Positions 17,627 through 26,316 are shown, counted from the stretch's first letter. The stretch: DNA of 64,000 nt from Thermodesulfovibrionales bacterium (GCA_020062545.1 JAGUWD010000020.1:1-64000), one strand, 5' to 3'. Notes: generated by a model from the sequence alone, not told the origin. A program made the numbers and translations.

Positions 17627-19663
17627 ATGATAAAGAGATATATATTACTAAGTCTCTGTATTGCAAGTTTATTTATTTCAGAGTCGGCCTATGCCCAGAT
17701 TACACCGCCTCCACCTCTTAAGAATGTAAAAATTCAAGCACGGATGACTTTTGATGAGACTACCGGGGTTTTTAGCTATTATTACACAGTAACCAATCCT
17801 CCGGAAAACACACTGGGCATTAGTGAAGTAGCTCTCGACATTGCTATTCCTCCCGACGGAGCGAGTTTGTCCAATTTAGATTTATCTTCATTGCCTCCGG
17901 GCTATAAAAAGCCCTCATATTCACAGCTTGTACTTGTTAATCGTAATAATATACGGGTGATACCATTTGTTGCATACTCGGTGCCCGGGTGGGATGCTTA
18001 TGGACTCGGATTTGAACATGAGTTAGGTGTTACACTATTGGGATCGCGTATAGCAGCCTACTGGTCAAGATGGAGAGAAGAAGTATCCCCTCTTATGCCC
18101 GGTCACACACTCGGTGAATTCAGTCTCGTAAGTTATGGATTGCCCGGAATCAGGAATATTGTGGCTCACCCGGATGTTTTTGAATTAGACTTACCTGATG
18201 ATTGGACCGAACAAGAAGATGATACCGATGAAGTAATGGAAGAAAAATGGCGCAAACAGGAAAGCCTCGGCTATTTAACAAAGACCATAGGTCCTACAGC
18301 ACCACCAGCAGCCTTTATACCTCTTAAATTCAAACAACAAATTCAGGACTATGTAAATCAGTCGGTCACCCTTGGATGGCTCAAAGATGCAAACCTCACA
18401 CAGCAGTTAAATGGATTGCTTACACAGATTAATCAGGCATTACAGCAGGAACAGTATGTTGATGCCCAGACCCTTCTTCAGCAGTTTATGCAGCTTGTGA
18501 AAAACAGCACACCTGCACAACGAACTGCCGAAGCAGAGGGGCTACTTTATTATAATGCTAAATTTTTCTATGAGAGGATTATTGATTATATCCCTATTGC
18601 CATAGAACTAACACCTTTGAGTGCTGAGCATGCCATTAACGAGATTCATGAAGCACAGGTGCGGGTTATGCGTGGAATACAACCGGAGTCAGGATTTCCA
18701 CTTCAGGCAATGATTGTTTCAGGTCCTCATATAGGTCATACATGGTATGGCAGTACAGACGGTCAGGGAATATGGAGCTTTAATTACAAGGGATATAAGA
18801 CAGGGACAGATAAAATTGTGGTAGTATGGATGCTCGCAAGCACATCCAATCTATTAATAGAGGGAGAAAGCTCACCAGCTTACATAACATGGGAAGGCGG
18901 ACCTGACCTGTTGCTGAGAAAATTCTTTCCACCTGCCATCAAAATACCCTTTGCCCGTCCTACTATTCCTTTGGAAGAATCAACCATAAATATCGGAACA
19001 GTACTGTCACCTTCCAGTAAAACACGATACTACATATCAAAGGACCAACAACTGGATGCTGGAGATTATGTATTAGGTGAGCGAGTTGTGCCAGCATTAG
19101 AGGTTAATCAATACAGCGAAAATAAAGAAGAAATTCCAGTGCCTCAGAATTTAGAACCAGGTTTATATTGGCTTTTTGGGTGTGCCGATGCTGACAATGA
19201 GATTGCAGAACTAAATGAGCAGAATAATTGCAAGACATTAATTATTCAGATGTATGGATTTGTAGAATCCATAGAAAATAGACCACCTGATTGTTCCAAA
19301 GCAAAAGCAAATCCTGACACCCTCTGGCCTCCCAATCACAAATTCAGGGCAATATCAATAACAGGTATTACAGACCCTGACGGTGACAATATAAACATTC
19401 AGGCAACAAGCATACGGCAGGATGAGCCGGTGAATGGACTTGGAGACGGTGATAAGAGTCCTGATGGGATTTTACAGCCATTACAGGTTCGTTCAGAACG
19501 GTCAGGGTTAGGCAATGGTAGAGTCTACCATATTGGTTTTACTGCATCTGACGGTAAAGGTGAAGAATGCGCAGGCACTGTTACAGTCTGTGTTCCTCAC
19601 GACCAGAGGATTGATACGAAATGCGTAGATGAGGGTCCACTGTATGATTCTACAAATTTATGA
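17627..19663 (+). CDS. large secreted multidomain protein (CARDB-like and FIMAH-like regions)
   Basis: 678 residues from the ATG at 17627, which is preceded by GGAGG. A signal peptide (YILLSLCIASLFISESAYA) is followed by a beta-rich region to about 210. A Gln-rich helical segment at about 245-310 (IQDYVNQSVTLGWLKDANLT) resembles the FIMAH/FIVAR type of small helical bundle. A CARDB-like domain follows at about 460-550, ending CADADNEIAELNEQNNCKT. The C-terminal domain starts TLWPPNHKFRAISI, a motif recurrent in secreted multidomain proteins. It is likely extracellular or periplasmic and probably cotranscribed with the broken gene upstream. Function unknown. Confidence 0.7.
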   Translation: MIKRYILLSLCIASLFISESAYAQITPPPPLKNVKIQARMTFDETTGVFSYYYTVTNPPENTLGISEVALDIAIPPDGASLSNLDLSSLPPGYKKPSYSQLVLVNRNNIRVIPFVAYSVPGWDAYGLGFEHELGVTLLGSRIAAYWSRWREEVSPLMPGHTLGEFSLVSYGLPGIRNIVAHPDVFELDLPDDWTEQEDDTDEVMEEKWRKQESLGYLTKTIGPTAPPAAFIPLKFKQQIQDYVNQSVTLGWLKDANLTQQLNGLLTQINQALQQEQYVDAQTLLQQFMQLVKNSTPAQRTAEAEGLLYYNAKFFYERIIDYIPIAIELTPLSAEHAINEIHEAQVRVMRGIQPESGFPLQAMIVSGPHIGHTWYGSTDGQGIWSFNYKGYKTGTDKIVVVWMLASTSNLLIEGESSPAYITWEGGPDLLLRKFFPPAIKIPFARPTIPLEESTINIGTVLSPSSKTRYYISKDQQLDAGDYVLGERVVPALEVNQYSENKEEIPVPQNLEPGLYWLFGCADADNEIAELNEQNNCKTLIIQMYGFVESIENRPPDCSKAKANPDTLWPPNHKFRAISITGITDPDGDNINIQATSIRQDEPVNGLGDGDKSPDGILQPLQVRSERSGLGNGRVYHIGFTASDGKGEECAGTVTVCVPHDQRIDTKCVDEGPLYDSTNL

Positions 19664-19714
19664 ATATGTCTATTTTATAAAATAAGGCTATTCAATAACT
19701 AAAGGGGTTTTTAA

Positions 19715-19799
19715 TGTCATTCCCTGACTTGATCGGGGAATCCAGAGAAACAAAAAAACCTTAAAAACAACTGGATTCCGCATCAAGTGCGGAATGACA
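19715..19799. repeat. dispersed palindromic repeat
   Basis: The left arm (19715-19745, TGTCATTCCCTGACTTGATC and so on) and right arm (19771-19799, ending GCGGAATGACA) are imperfect inverted copies separated by an A-rich 25-bp loop. The core GTCATTCC...GATTCCAG is a form of repeat found between genes in many bacterial genomes. It sits behind the secreted-protein gene and could end transcription, but no T-tract follows. Confidence 0.65.
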
Positions 19800-19895
19800 G
19801 GCTTGCAGTAGGCTAAAATTTAGAATCCTTGCGGTGCCTTGATTTTCAATGCGTTGTGAGTTGTTGAACAGGCTCACTATTCATGGGAGGTAAGT

Positions 19896-20147
19896 ATGGG
19901 CTATACACAAGTTGCTCTTGAAGACAAGATACTGGAGATGTATCCTGAGATAACAAAACACGGCATATCAATGGGTCTAAGCTTTGACAAAAGCAAAAAC
20001 GCATGGATCGTGAAGTTTAAAAAGAGCGCACATGAGCTTACTACCCATCTTGATAAGAGGGATGCCGACGACTGCATGGACAATATAAAGTGCGTATACC
20101 TCGGAGTACAGATAGGGCAGTTCATAAAAAATTTTGAAGAAGGCTAA
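19896..20147 (+). CDS. small conserved-looking hypothetical protein
   Basis: 83 residues with a very good site (GGGAGGTAAGT before ATG). The protein is soluble, of mixed charge, with a central strand-like segment NAWIVKFKKSAHELTTHLDK and a helical end containing two Cys (DDCMDNIKCVYLGVQ). No family recognised. It converges on the M1-ChaN-PDZ gene, overlapping by 4 bp. Confidence 0.7.
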   Translation: MGYTQVALEDKILEMYPEITKHGISMGLSFDKSKNAWIVKFKKSAHELTTHLDKRDADDCMDNIKCVYLGVQIGQFIKNFEEG

Positions 20148-23140
20148 AGGATTACATCAAATTCCATCTCTTTATCGCCAAACAGAAATCTCTTTCTCAG
20201 CACCTTCACCTTTACTACATCTCCCTTCTTTTTATAAAAGAGATGTATCCTCATATCATCCACACTTTTTATGGCAACATTGTCGAGTGAGATGATTACG
20301 TCTCCATCTTTAAGTCCAGCCTTTTCAGAAACGCTGTTTTCAGGAAATCCCTCTATGCTGACCACTCCGTGCATTTCCCTCAATGAGACCATGAGCTTGG
20401 GAGATGTTATGCCATCCATCGGCTTCGGGAATATTATATAATTGGCAATATCTCTCTCAATATCCACATCATTAAGGATAATCGCATAATCATAGCCGTT
20501 CCTCCTGAATGTCCTTTTGGGAATGCCGGAGCCATACTGGATGTGGCCGCCTCCGGCAAGGACAACCATCTGGTAGTCGGGGTTTTTCCTTAAGAACCCA
20601 TCCACAGACATTGACATGGTCTCGTCCCATAGGATCTGCGACTGATAAAAGAAATCAAAGTTTTTTTCGCCTGAACTGCTATGCCTGAGAAAGACCTCTC
20701 TGAGTCTGTCCCTGTATTCGTTATCAGAAAAATCCATCTGCGCTGGTATTTCCCTCTTTTCCGACTCTGAGAGGGAGTCAATTCCACCTCTGGATACCTT
20801 ATCAACTATTTCGCGCTGGATATTCAGGGCAACCACCGGTATCTTTTCCTGTGCTGCAAAATCCAGTATGGGCTTGTAGAGATTGTAATCGAATCCCCAT
20901 CTCTTGAAATATTCAGATCTTCTTAAAAACTCCCTTTCATCTATCCTGCCTGCTGTGTAATCATCCAGCGACTTCTGAAATGGCCTCTGGAACATCTCCA
21001 TACCTATGGCTACCTTCTTATTCTTTTTATACAGGCCTTTTATAATCTCGAGCTGGACATTATGATGGGCAAACCTGTCATGGTACTCACCGACATATAC
21101 GATCTTTTTACCAGATACATTCCCTATAACCTCGGATAATGTCTTTATAGTAGAGACATCGATTGCTGTGGCCTGTTCTTTATTCTCCATTGCTATACCC
21201 CTCTGCGACTCGTCAATCCTTTTGTAGATATTTTTTCCGTTGTCAAAAGATAGAACACTGTACTTCCCATAATGGAATATCTTTCTAAATGCTGCATCCG
21301 TTTCCCCCTTTGATTTAGCAGAAAATACAGCAACAACCTTTTTCTGATTCCACGGATTGTTTTTTATAGTAAGGTTGAACCCTGCATCAATCTTGTCGAT
21401 ACTCCCATAAAGTCTCTCGATTACAGGATTGTCATTTCCGAGCATAACAAGGGACGATGATTTTATATCGGAATCCTTAATGTCCCTTATCTCTTTTTCA
21501 ACAGCCCCCTTTCCCTTAAAGGAATCTATAACAGTCCTGTAAACCTCCCTGTTACCGGCGGGAAGGACTATCATGATTTTATCATCTCCAAGAAGCCTTG
21601 ATATTACAGGGGGAAGCTCGTTATTCGAAAGTTTCCTTGCGATGTCGTAATCTTCATCCATGACCATTCTTTCCGGCACGTTGTCGAGGGTTAATGTCAA
21701 ACCTGTCTTTACCTTATCTGCCCTGACCCAAACCTTCTTTTTAAATCCATCCCTGTAATAAATGGTCAGGGGAATATCCATTGTATAAACCCTCCCCCTC
21801 TGGCCGATATTAATTCTGACTTCGTATTTGTTACCATTTTGTTTTATATTGAAATCATCGACATAAAGATCGGCCATGCCGGCTATATCCACCCATTGTT
21901 TAAAAAACCAGTTCAGGTCTTTTCTATAGGTCTTTCCAAAAACATCTTTAATATCATCCCACGATGCCCTTTTAAATCTGTTTTCATTTATAAAATCCAT
22001 CAGGGATTTATAGAACACATCATCACCAACAATGTTTTTAAGCATATGGAAAACCATGGCTGTCTTTCCATAGCCTATGGACTTTGATGAAAAGTCTGTC
22101 CTGCCCCTGAAGTTCTTAATTGGGAATTCATTCTTATCGTTTACATAACTACTGTAATCGATGAGTGCCTGCTTCCTGTATTCCCAGCCCTTTCCCTTCT
22201 GTTCCTCATAGAGATGGTCTGCAAGGTAAGTGGTCAGTCCCTCTGCCCAGTTGCCCTTTTCATAATCTATATACACAAGATTGCCAAACCACTGATGAAG
22301 TATCTCATGCCCGAGGGATGTCTCCACAATAAATGGAAGCCTTACAATATCTTGTCCGAGCAAAGTATATGTGGGCATGGAATATCCTGTGGGAAGAAAA
22401 TTTTCGACTATCGAAAACCTCTTGTAAGGATATTTGCCCACAAGATTTTCATACAGCTTGAGATAATTCTTCGTGTACTCGATATATTTCCTGGCAAGTT
22501 CTATGTCCTCACGGAAAAAATAGGCATAGACCTCAATATTATTAAAACTGTCCTTAATTATTTCGTATCTGTTCGTTGCAATCAGGTTTATGCCGTCAAC
22601 CGGGTATGGGAATTCAAAGATGAATTCTGTTTTCCCATCTTTTGCACTCTTTTCAATCCTTTCTCCCTCAGAAACAGCCTCATATCCGCCTGGGAGCACT
22701 GCTTGAAGTCTGTATTTGTATAATCCTTCTGTTTGTGGATACCATGTTCCAGTAAGCGAGATTCCCTTTTCATCGATAATGTTTCCAACTGCACCATAGT
22801 TTGTATCATGCACAGCCTTATCCTCTTTAAAAATACCTTCGTATCTGATAATGAGGCTGCCGTTCTGTAGAGGTAAGACCTTTAATATTCCTTCCCTGAC
22901 ATCAAAATTAATCTTCTGCTGGTTCAGGCTTGCATTGATTATATTTAGATGCCCTGTATGCAGCACCAGTTCCTTGCCTGCAGGAACATCTATCTTTGCA
23001 ATCCCTATAATTTTCGAATTGTGAATATCGAATGAGACTTCTAAATTATATTCGGGTGATTGCCATGAGTGTGTGATAGCAGGCAGAAAAAGAAAGGCAA
23101 TTATTATCAGTAAACGATAAAACATTTTTTTATTATACAT
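20144..23140 (-). CDS. M1-family metallopeptidase fused to ChaN-like and PDZ domains
   Basis: 998 residues with a signal peptide (LLIIIAFLFLPAITHSW). Residues from about 30 to 500 form an M1 aminopeptidase-like region; the zinc site is GHEILHQWFGNLVY near 277 with the third ligand Glu in NWAEGLTTYLADH 18-19 residues later. Residues about 660-900 match the ChaN/haem-binding uptake (Tiki-like) family: KIVYVGEYHDRFAHHNVQLE, IGMEMFQRPFQKSLDDY and VVLAGGGHIQYGSGIPKR. A PDZ domain closes the protein (about 915-998, FPENSVSEKAGLKDGDVI). Probably exported and peptide- or haem-related; exact role unknown. Confidence 0.85.
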   Translation of the reverse strand: MYNKKMFYRLLIIIAFLFLPAITHSWQSPEYNLEVSFDIHNSKIIGIAKIDVPAGKELVLHTGHLNIINASLNQQKINFDVREGILKVLPLQNGSLIIRYEGIFKEDKAVHDTNYGAVGNIIDEKGISLTGTWYPQTEGLYKYRLQAVLPGGYEAVSEGERIEKSAKDGKTEFIFEFPYPVDGINLIATNRYEIIKDSFNNIEVYAYFFREDIELARKYIEYTKNYLKLYENLVGKYPYKRFSIVENFLPTGYSMPTYTLLGQDIVRLPFIVETSLGHEILHQWFGNLVYIDYEKGNWAEGLTTYLADHLYEEQKGKGWEYRKQALIDYSSYVNDKNEFPIKNFRGRTDFSSKSIGYGKTAMVFHMLKNIVGDDVFYKSLMDFINENRFKRASWDDIKDVFGKTYRKDLNWFFKQWVDIAGMADLYVDDFNIKQNGNKYEVRINIGQRGRVYTMDIPLTIYYRDGFKKKVWVRADKVKTGLTLTLDNVPERMVMDEDYDIARKLSNNELPPVISRLLGDDKIMIVLPAGNREVYRTVIDSFKGKGAVEKEIRDIKDSDIKSSSLVMLGNDNPVIERLYGSIDKIDAGFNLTIKNNPWNQKKVVAVFSAKSKGETDAAFRKIFHYGKYSVLSFDNGKNIYKRIDESQRGIAMENKEQATAIDVSTIKTLSEVIGNVSGKKIVYVGEYHDRFAHHNVQLEIIKGLYKKNKKVAIGMEMFQRPFQKSLDDYTAGRIDEREFLRRSEYFKRWGFDYNLYKPILDFAAQEKIPVVALNIQREIVDKVSRGGIDSLSESEKREIPAQMDFSDNEYRDRLREVFLRHSSSGEKNFDFFYQSQILWDETMSMSVDGFLRKNPDYQMVVLAGGGHIQYGSGIPKRTFRRNGYDYAIILNDVDIERDIANYIIFPKPMDGITSPKLMVSLREMHGVVSIEGFPENSVSEKAGLKDGDVIISLDNVAIKSVDDMRIHLFYKKKGDVVKVKVLRKRFLFGDKEMEFDVIL

Positions 23141-23202
23141 TATGCAATCGGATTTTAGTAAAATCTATATAAGATAAGTGACAAGCATTATCTGGAGGCA
23201 AG

Positions 23203-23451
23203 ATGAAACTCAAACCTTTTGCGCTTGGCATTGCACTCGGTTTGGTATGGGGAGGCTCTCTGTTCGTTACAACATGGCTTTCTTATTACACTGGATATGG
23301 AAAACTATTCCTCGAAGTCCTTGCCAAGTCTATTTATCCGGGATATGTAATCTCACCTTTAGGTAGTTTTTTAGGATTATTTTATGGCTTTCTCGACGGG
23401 TTTGTGAGCGCATGGCTGATAGCGGTTATATATAATAAGATCGCTAATTAA
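23203..23451 (+). CDS. small holin-like membrane protein
   Basis: 82 residues with a TCTGGAGGCAAG site. Two strongly hydrophobic segments are visible, at residues 5-25 (LGIALGLVWGGSLFVTTWLS) and 50-75 (PLGSFLGLFYGFLDGFVSAW). This is the form of a small family often annotated as bacteriophage holin in non-phage genomes. No phage genes surround it, so I would treat it as a housekeeping small membrane protein of unknown role. Confidence 0.75.
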   Translation: MKLKPFALGIALGLVWGGSLFVTTWLSYYTGYGKLFLEVLAKSIYPGYVISPLGSFLGLFYGFLDGFVSAWLIAVIYNKIAN

Positions 23452-23457
23452 ATAAAA

Positions 23458-23600
23458 TTATGAGGCAGGACATTGTAATTGTATTGGAGCGACTTGGACA
23501 GCCAAGCGTGGCATAGATGCCTAAGCGGGCTGTTTTTGCTTCGGAGAATGGCTGGATACCATTCGAGAATGAAGCGGAAATACTGTGTCCTGCCTCATAA
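23458..23600 (+). ncRNA. candidate structured leader RNA upstream of the DUF362 gene
   Basis: A perfect 15-bp stem joins 23458-23472 (TTATGAGGCAGGACA) with 23586-23600. It encloses two further helices: 23498-23503/23528-23533 (ACAGCC/GGCTGT) capped by GGCA/TGCC, and 23538-23542/23571-23575 (GCTTC/GAAGC) continued by GAATGG/CCATTC. This is a three-way junction. A competing hairpin (CTTGG at 23493-23497 with CCAAG at 23502-23506) would break the second helix. The long stem ends three bases before the AGAGGTG ribosome-binding site. It matches no riboswitch class I can recall; a MITE is the alternative. Confidence 0.5.
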
Positions 23601-23614
23601 AAAGAGGTGAAATT

Positions 23615-24733
23615 ATGTCGAAGGTATATTTTGCATCGGCAAGGGTTAAAAAATGGAAATATGACGAAAGCATGCCCGGAAAACTGGAAAGATTGTTAAA
23701 AGAGATGGTGCTTTCAAAATATTTTGAAAAAGGCGAATGGGTGGCTGTAAAGACCCATTTCGGCTCTGATGGCGCACATAGAATCGTAAGACCTGTATTT
23801 CTTAGAAAAGTAGTTGAGTCATTAAAAACAATAGGTGCAAAGCCCTTTGTTACAGATACGGTAAGAATAAAGGGACTCGATTATCTCGAAGTGGCAAACC
23901 AGAACGGCATAAATCATCTATCTGTCGGAGCACCTGTTGTAATCGCCGATGGTCTTTACGGCAACGACAATATCATGGTCAAGACAGGCGATATACTCGG
24001 AGAAATAGCCGTGGCATCGCTCATATACGATGTCCCTGCAATGGTGGTTTGCTCACATGTAAAGGGTCATATAAATGCAGGATATGCAGGCGCAATAAAA
24101 AACATTGCCATGGGCGGTGTAAGCGGAAGCCACAGGCACTGCGGATGGAAATGCGGCAGGGGAGCAATGCATGCAATTGGAGAAGGCAAATTCATATGGG
24201 ATGAAGACAAATGCGCCTTTTGCTATCAGTGCGAGGAAATATGCCCCCTGGACTGCATAAATTTTAAGGATGATAGATTCAATTATTACGATGAAAGGTG
24301 CTGGAGGTGCGGTAGATGCACGAGGGTATGTCCTGAAGGCGCACTTGTACTGCCCGGAGATGATGAGCTGTTCATGAAATCACTATCAGAAGCAGCCAGG
24401 GCTGTTTTAAGTACATTTAAACCCAATAAGGTGATTTACATAAACTTTCTCACAGAGATCCAGCCGGAATGCGACTGTATGCCTGCAGCAGAAGTCCCTG
24501 TAATTCAGGACATAGGAATATTGATCTCCGATGACATTGTAGCAGTTGAACAGGCATCAATAGACTTGCTTCTAAAAGAGAATCCCCTACCCTCCTCGTT
24601 AGCCGAAGATGAAAAAATAAGAGAAGGCGAGGATATACTCTTTAATCTCCATAAAAAACCATATATTTTGCAGGTGGAAGAGGCTGAAAGGCTCGGTCTC
24701 GGAAACAGGCAATACGAACTGATAGAACTATAA
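23615..24733 (+). CDS. DUF362 protein with two 4Fe-4S clusters
   Basis: 372 residues from ATG at 23615 (AGAGGTG site); an upstream ATG at 23585 lies inside the structured leader. The N-terminal 190 residues match DUF362 (VAVKTHFGSDGAHRIVRPVF, VKGHINAGYAGAIKNIAMG). Two ferredoxin motifs follow at about 205-250, CAFCYQCEEICPLDC and CWRCGRCTRVCPEGAL, each able to bind a 4Fe-4S cluster. The C-terminal part has CDCMPAAEVPVIQDIGILIS. Family members are anaerobic iron-sulfur proteins of unknown reaction. Probably cytoplasmic. Confidence 0.85.
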   Translation: MSKVYFASARVKKWKYDESMPGKLERLLKEMVLSKYFEKGEWVAVKTHFGSDGAHRIVRPVFLRKVVESLKTIGAKPFVTDTVRIKGLDYLEVANQNGINHLSVGAPVVIADGLYGNDNIMVKTGDILGEIAVASLIYDVPAMVVCSHVKGHINAGYAGAIKNIAMGGVSGSHRHCGWKCGRGAMHAIGEGKFIWDEDKCAFCYQCEEICPLDCINFKDDRFNYYDERCWRCGRCTRVCPEGALVLPGDDELFMKSLSEAARAVLSTFKPNKVIYINFLTEIQPECDCMPAAEVPVIQDIGILISDDIVAVEQASIDLLLKENPLPSSLAEDEKIREGEDILFNLHKKPYILQVEEAERLGLGNRQYELIEL

Positions 24734-24735
24734 AA

Positions 24736-24796
24736 TAAAAGCGCTGCTGCCCGTGGGAACTGGACAGCAGCTTAGGGGAGGTAACGAGGCGCTTCT
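24736..24796 (-). ncRNA. candidate small RNA with exposed anti-Shine-Dalgarno loop
   Basis: A consensus promoter on the minus strand (TTGACA, 17 bp, TATTCT) predicts a start near 24796. The transcript of about 61 nt would end in a hairpin GCTGCTGTCC / GGGCAGCAGC followed by TTTTATTTT (24741-24731), a good intrinsic terminator. Its 5' end AAGCGC pairs with GCGCTT just before the T-run, leaving CTCGTTACCTCCCCTAA as a bulge. The core ACCTCC is complementary to ribosome-binding sites. No ORF is present. It lies in the gap between two convergent genes. Confidence 0.6.
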
Positions 24797-24802
24797 GATT
24801 GT

Positions 24803-24831
24803 AGAATAGCAAACATCAGATTGCTTGTCAA
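24803..24831 (-). promoter_or_regulatory. consensus sigma-70 promoter for the candidate small RNA
   Basis: On the minus strand, TTGACA at 24831-24826, 17-bp spacer, TATTCT at 24808-24803. It points away from the rlmI-like gene (24885-26045) and into the 70-bp gap before the DUF362 stop, so it serves no protein gene. Confidence 0.65.
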
Positions 24832-24884
24832 GAAGAAATTCTGAAGTTAGTTATTAATTTTAATTTTAGATTGATAATATGTAT

Positions 24885-26045
24885 TTATAATTCAAGAAAT
24901 GCACATTTAAGATACTCTGTTTCTGGCACGGACAAAAGAATCGGGTGATCGCGACCCTGACAACGGTACTCCATGAGGCGCGGGTTTCTCCCGGAATCCC
25001 TTGCAGAATCACGCAGCATATCTAAAAACATGGCCTTTTCGATATGATAAGAGCAGGATGAAGTGGCAAGCATTCCCCCTTTTTTAATAAGCCTCATAGC
25101 CATCGCATTTATCTCCCTGTATCCCTTCAGTGCCTCTTTAACCTTTGCCCTGCTCTTAACAAAGGCAGGAGGGTCAAGTACTATAAAGTCATACAAACTG
25201 CCGGATTCCATCTCTCTTTTCATGAATTTAAAAACATCATCCTTTACAAAATCGCATCTGTCCTCAAGCCTGTTCAATTGAAAATTCCTTTTTGCATTTG
25301 ACAGGGCAGTTTCTGAATCGTCAATGCATGTCACAAATGCCCCATTTTTAGCCAATTGAAGTCCCCATGCACCTGAATAACAAAAAAGGTCGAGACCCCT
25401 CCCCTCTTTGATATAATTGCTTAAAGCTATCCTGTTTTCCCTCTGGTCAAGAAAAAAGCCTGTCTTCTGTCCTGTCATGGGATCTACTTCTATCAGTATT
25501 TCACCCTCATTTATTATGGGAAGGGAATCGAGAGAGCCTTTTACTACTTTCTTTTCAAGGGGAAGTCCCTCAAGGATCCTGCTCTGGCTGTCATTCCTGA
25601 GCACAATTACCGAGGGTGATAAGATTTCGTCCAGAACGCTTATACCCATATCCTTCATCATCTCCATACCGAGGGTTGAGAACTGTATCGCAAGGCAGTC
25701 AGCGTATTTATCCACAATCAGTCCGGGAAGAAAATCGCCCTCGCTGTATATGACCCTGAATGAGTTACTTTCGGGCAGGAATCTCTTTCTGTAATTTATT
25801 GCATTAACTATCCGCTTGCGGAAAAAGTCATGGTTTATTTTTTCCCTTTCTCTTGTCAAAATCCTTACGGATATAAGGGAATGGGGATTTATATAACCGA
25901 TGCCGATAAATTTATTTTTATTATCATAGACCTCGACCAGAGAGCCGGGCTCATAATTTTTGGGGCTTGTCGACAGTTCGTTCGAAAATATCCATAGGTG
26001 GCCTGATAGTATCCTGCTCGTGCGCCTTAGAATAATCTTTTCCAT
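24885..26045 (-). CDS. class I SAM-dependent rRNA methyltransferase, RlmI-like
   Basis: 386 residues. The N-terminal PUA-like domain (LSGHLWIFSNELSTSPKNYE) is followed by an EEHEE-type domain and a Rossmann methyltransferase. Visible motifs are MTGQKTGFFLDQRENR, LDLFCYSGAWGLQLAKNGA (SAM binding), FIVLDPPAFVKSRAKVKEAL and the catalytic-Cys region LATSSCSYHI. This matches RlmI, which makes m5C1962 in 23S rRNA, and its paralogues; the exact position modified is inferred from family. Confidence 0.88.
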   Translation of the reverse strand: MEKIILRRTSRILSGHLWIFSNELSTSPKNYEPGSLVEVYDNKNKFIGIGYINPHSLISVRILTREREKINHDFFRKRIVNAINYRKRFLPESNSFRVIYSEGDFLPGLIVDKYADCLAIQFSTLGMEMMKDMGISVLDEILSPSVIVLRNDSQSRILEGLPLEKKVVKGSLDSLPIINEGEILIEVDPMTGQKTGFFLDQRENRIALSNYIKEGRGLDLFCYSGAWGLQLAKNGAFVTCIDDSETALSNAKRNFQLNRLEDRCDFVKDDVFKFMKREMESGSLYDFIVLDPPAFVKSRAKVKEALKGYREINAMAMRLIKKGGMLATSSCSYHIEKAMFLDMLRDSARDSGRNPRLMEYRCQGRDHPILLSVPETEYLKCAFLEL

Positions 26046-26073
26046 TCGTAATTATACCATCATAACATTTTAG

Positions 26074-26103
26074 TTGCTTATATCACCTGTTTTTTGGTAT
26101 AAA
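26074..26103 (+). promoter_or_regulatory. sigma-70 promoter of 6S RNA
   Basis: TTGCTT at 26074-26079, 18-bp spacer, TATAAA at 26098-26103. The expected start near 26110 coincides with the 5' end of the predicted 6S RNA. Confidence 0.6.
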
Positions 26104-26110
26104 TATAAAT

Positions 26111-26316
26111 ACTAAGGGACAGTTTACCTGCCCTGTTGGTGGTTAGGTGAAAGTGTTGATCCCGCAAATTAGATCTTTTGGGAGCTAATGTTAGGTACAC
26201 GGTGTGCAGGCCTCCCCCAAGTGGATGAGAGGAAGCCTAAGTTACCTTCGCGGCACCCACCTGTAGAAGCAGGGATCTAATTTTTCATCTACACGGCAGG
26301 GTGGGTCTAATTTAGT
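26111..26316 (+). ncRNA. ssrS: 6S RNA
   Basis: About 200 nt, folding as one long hairpin: a closing stem of ACTAA (26111) with TTAGT (about 26312) and ACCTGCC with GGCAGG. An internal bubble follows, then a terminal stem with the conserved apical strand GAGGAAGCCTAAG and the 3' bubble strand CGGCACCCACCTG. These two motifs and the size are characteristic of 6S RNA, which binds the sigma-70 RNA polymerase holoenzyme as a promoter mimic. A good promoter lies directly upstream. I rate the class likely; a covariance search would confirm it. Confidence 0.78.

Noticed and set aside
23203-23451. Prophage remnant suggested by the holin-like protein
   Set aside because: No lysin, capsid, integrase or attachment sites nearby; the family is common outside phages.
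23458-23600. Known riboswitch (TPP, c-di-GMP, NiCo, fluoride)
   Set aside because: None of the conserved core sequences I can recall for these classes is present.
24741-24771. Terminator of the DUF362 gene
   Set aside because: The T-run is on the minus strand only; on the plus strand the hairpin is followed by CTTAGGGG.
26111-26316. Signal recognition particle RNA or tmRNA
   Set aside because: The SRP loop core and the tmRNA tag frame and tRNA-like ends are absent; the 6S motifs fit better.
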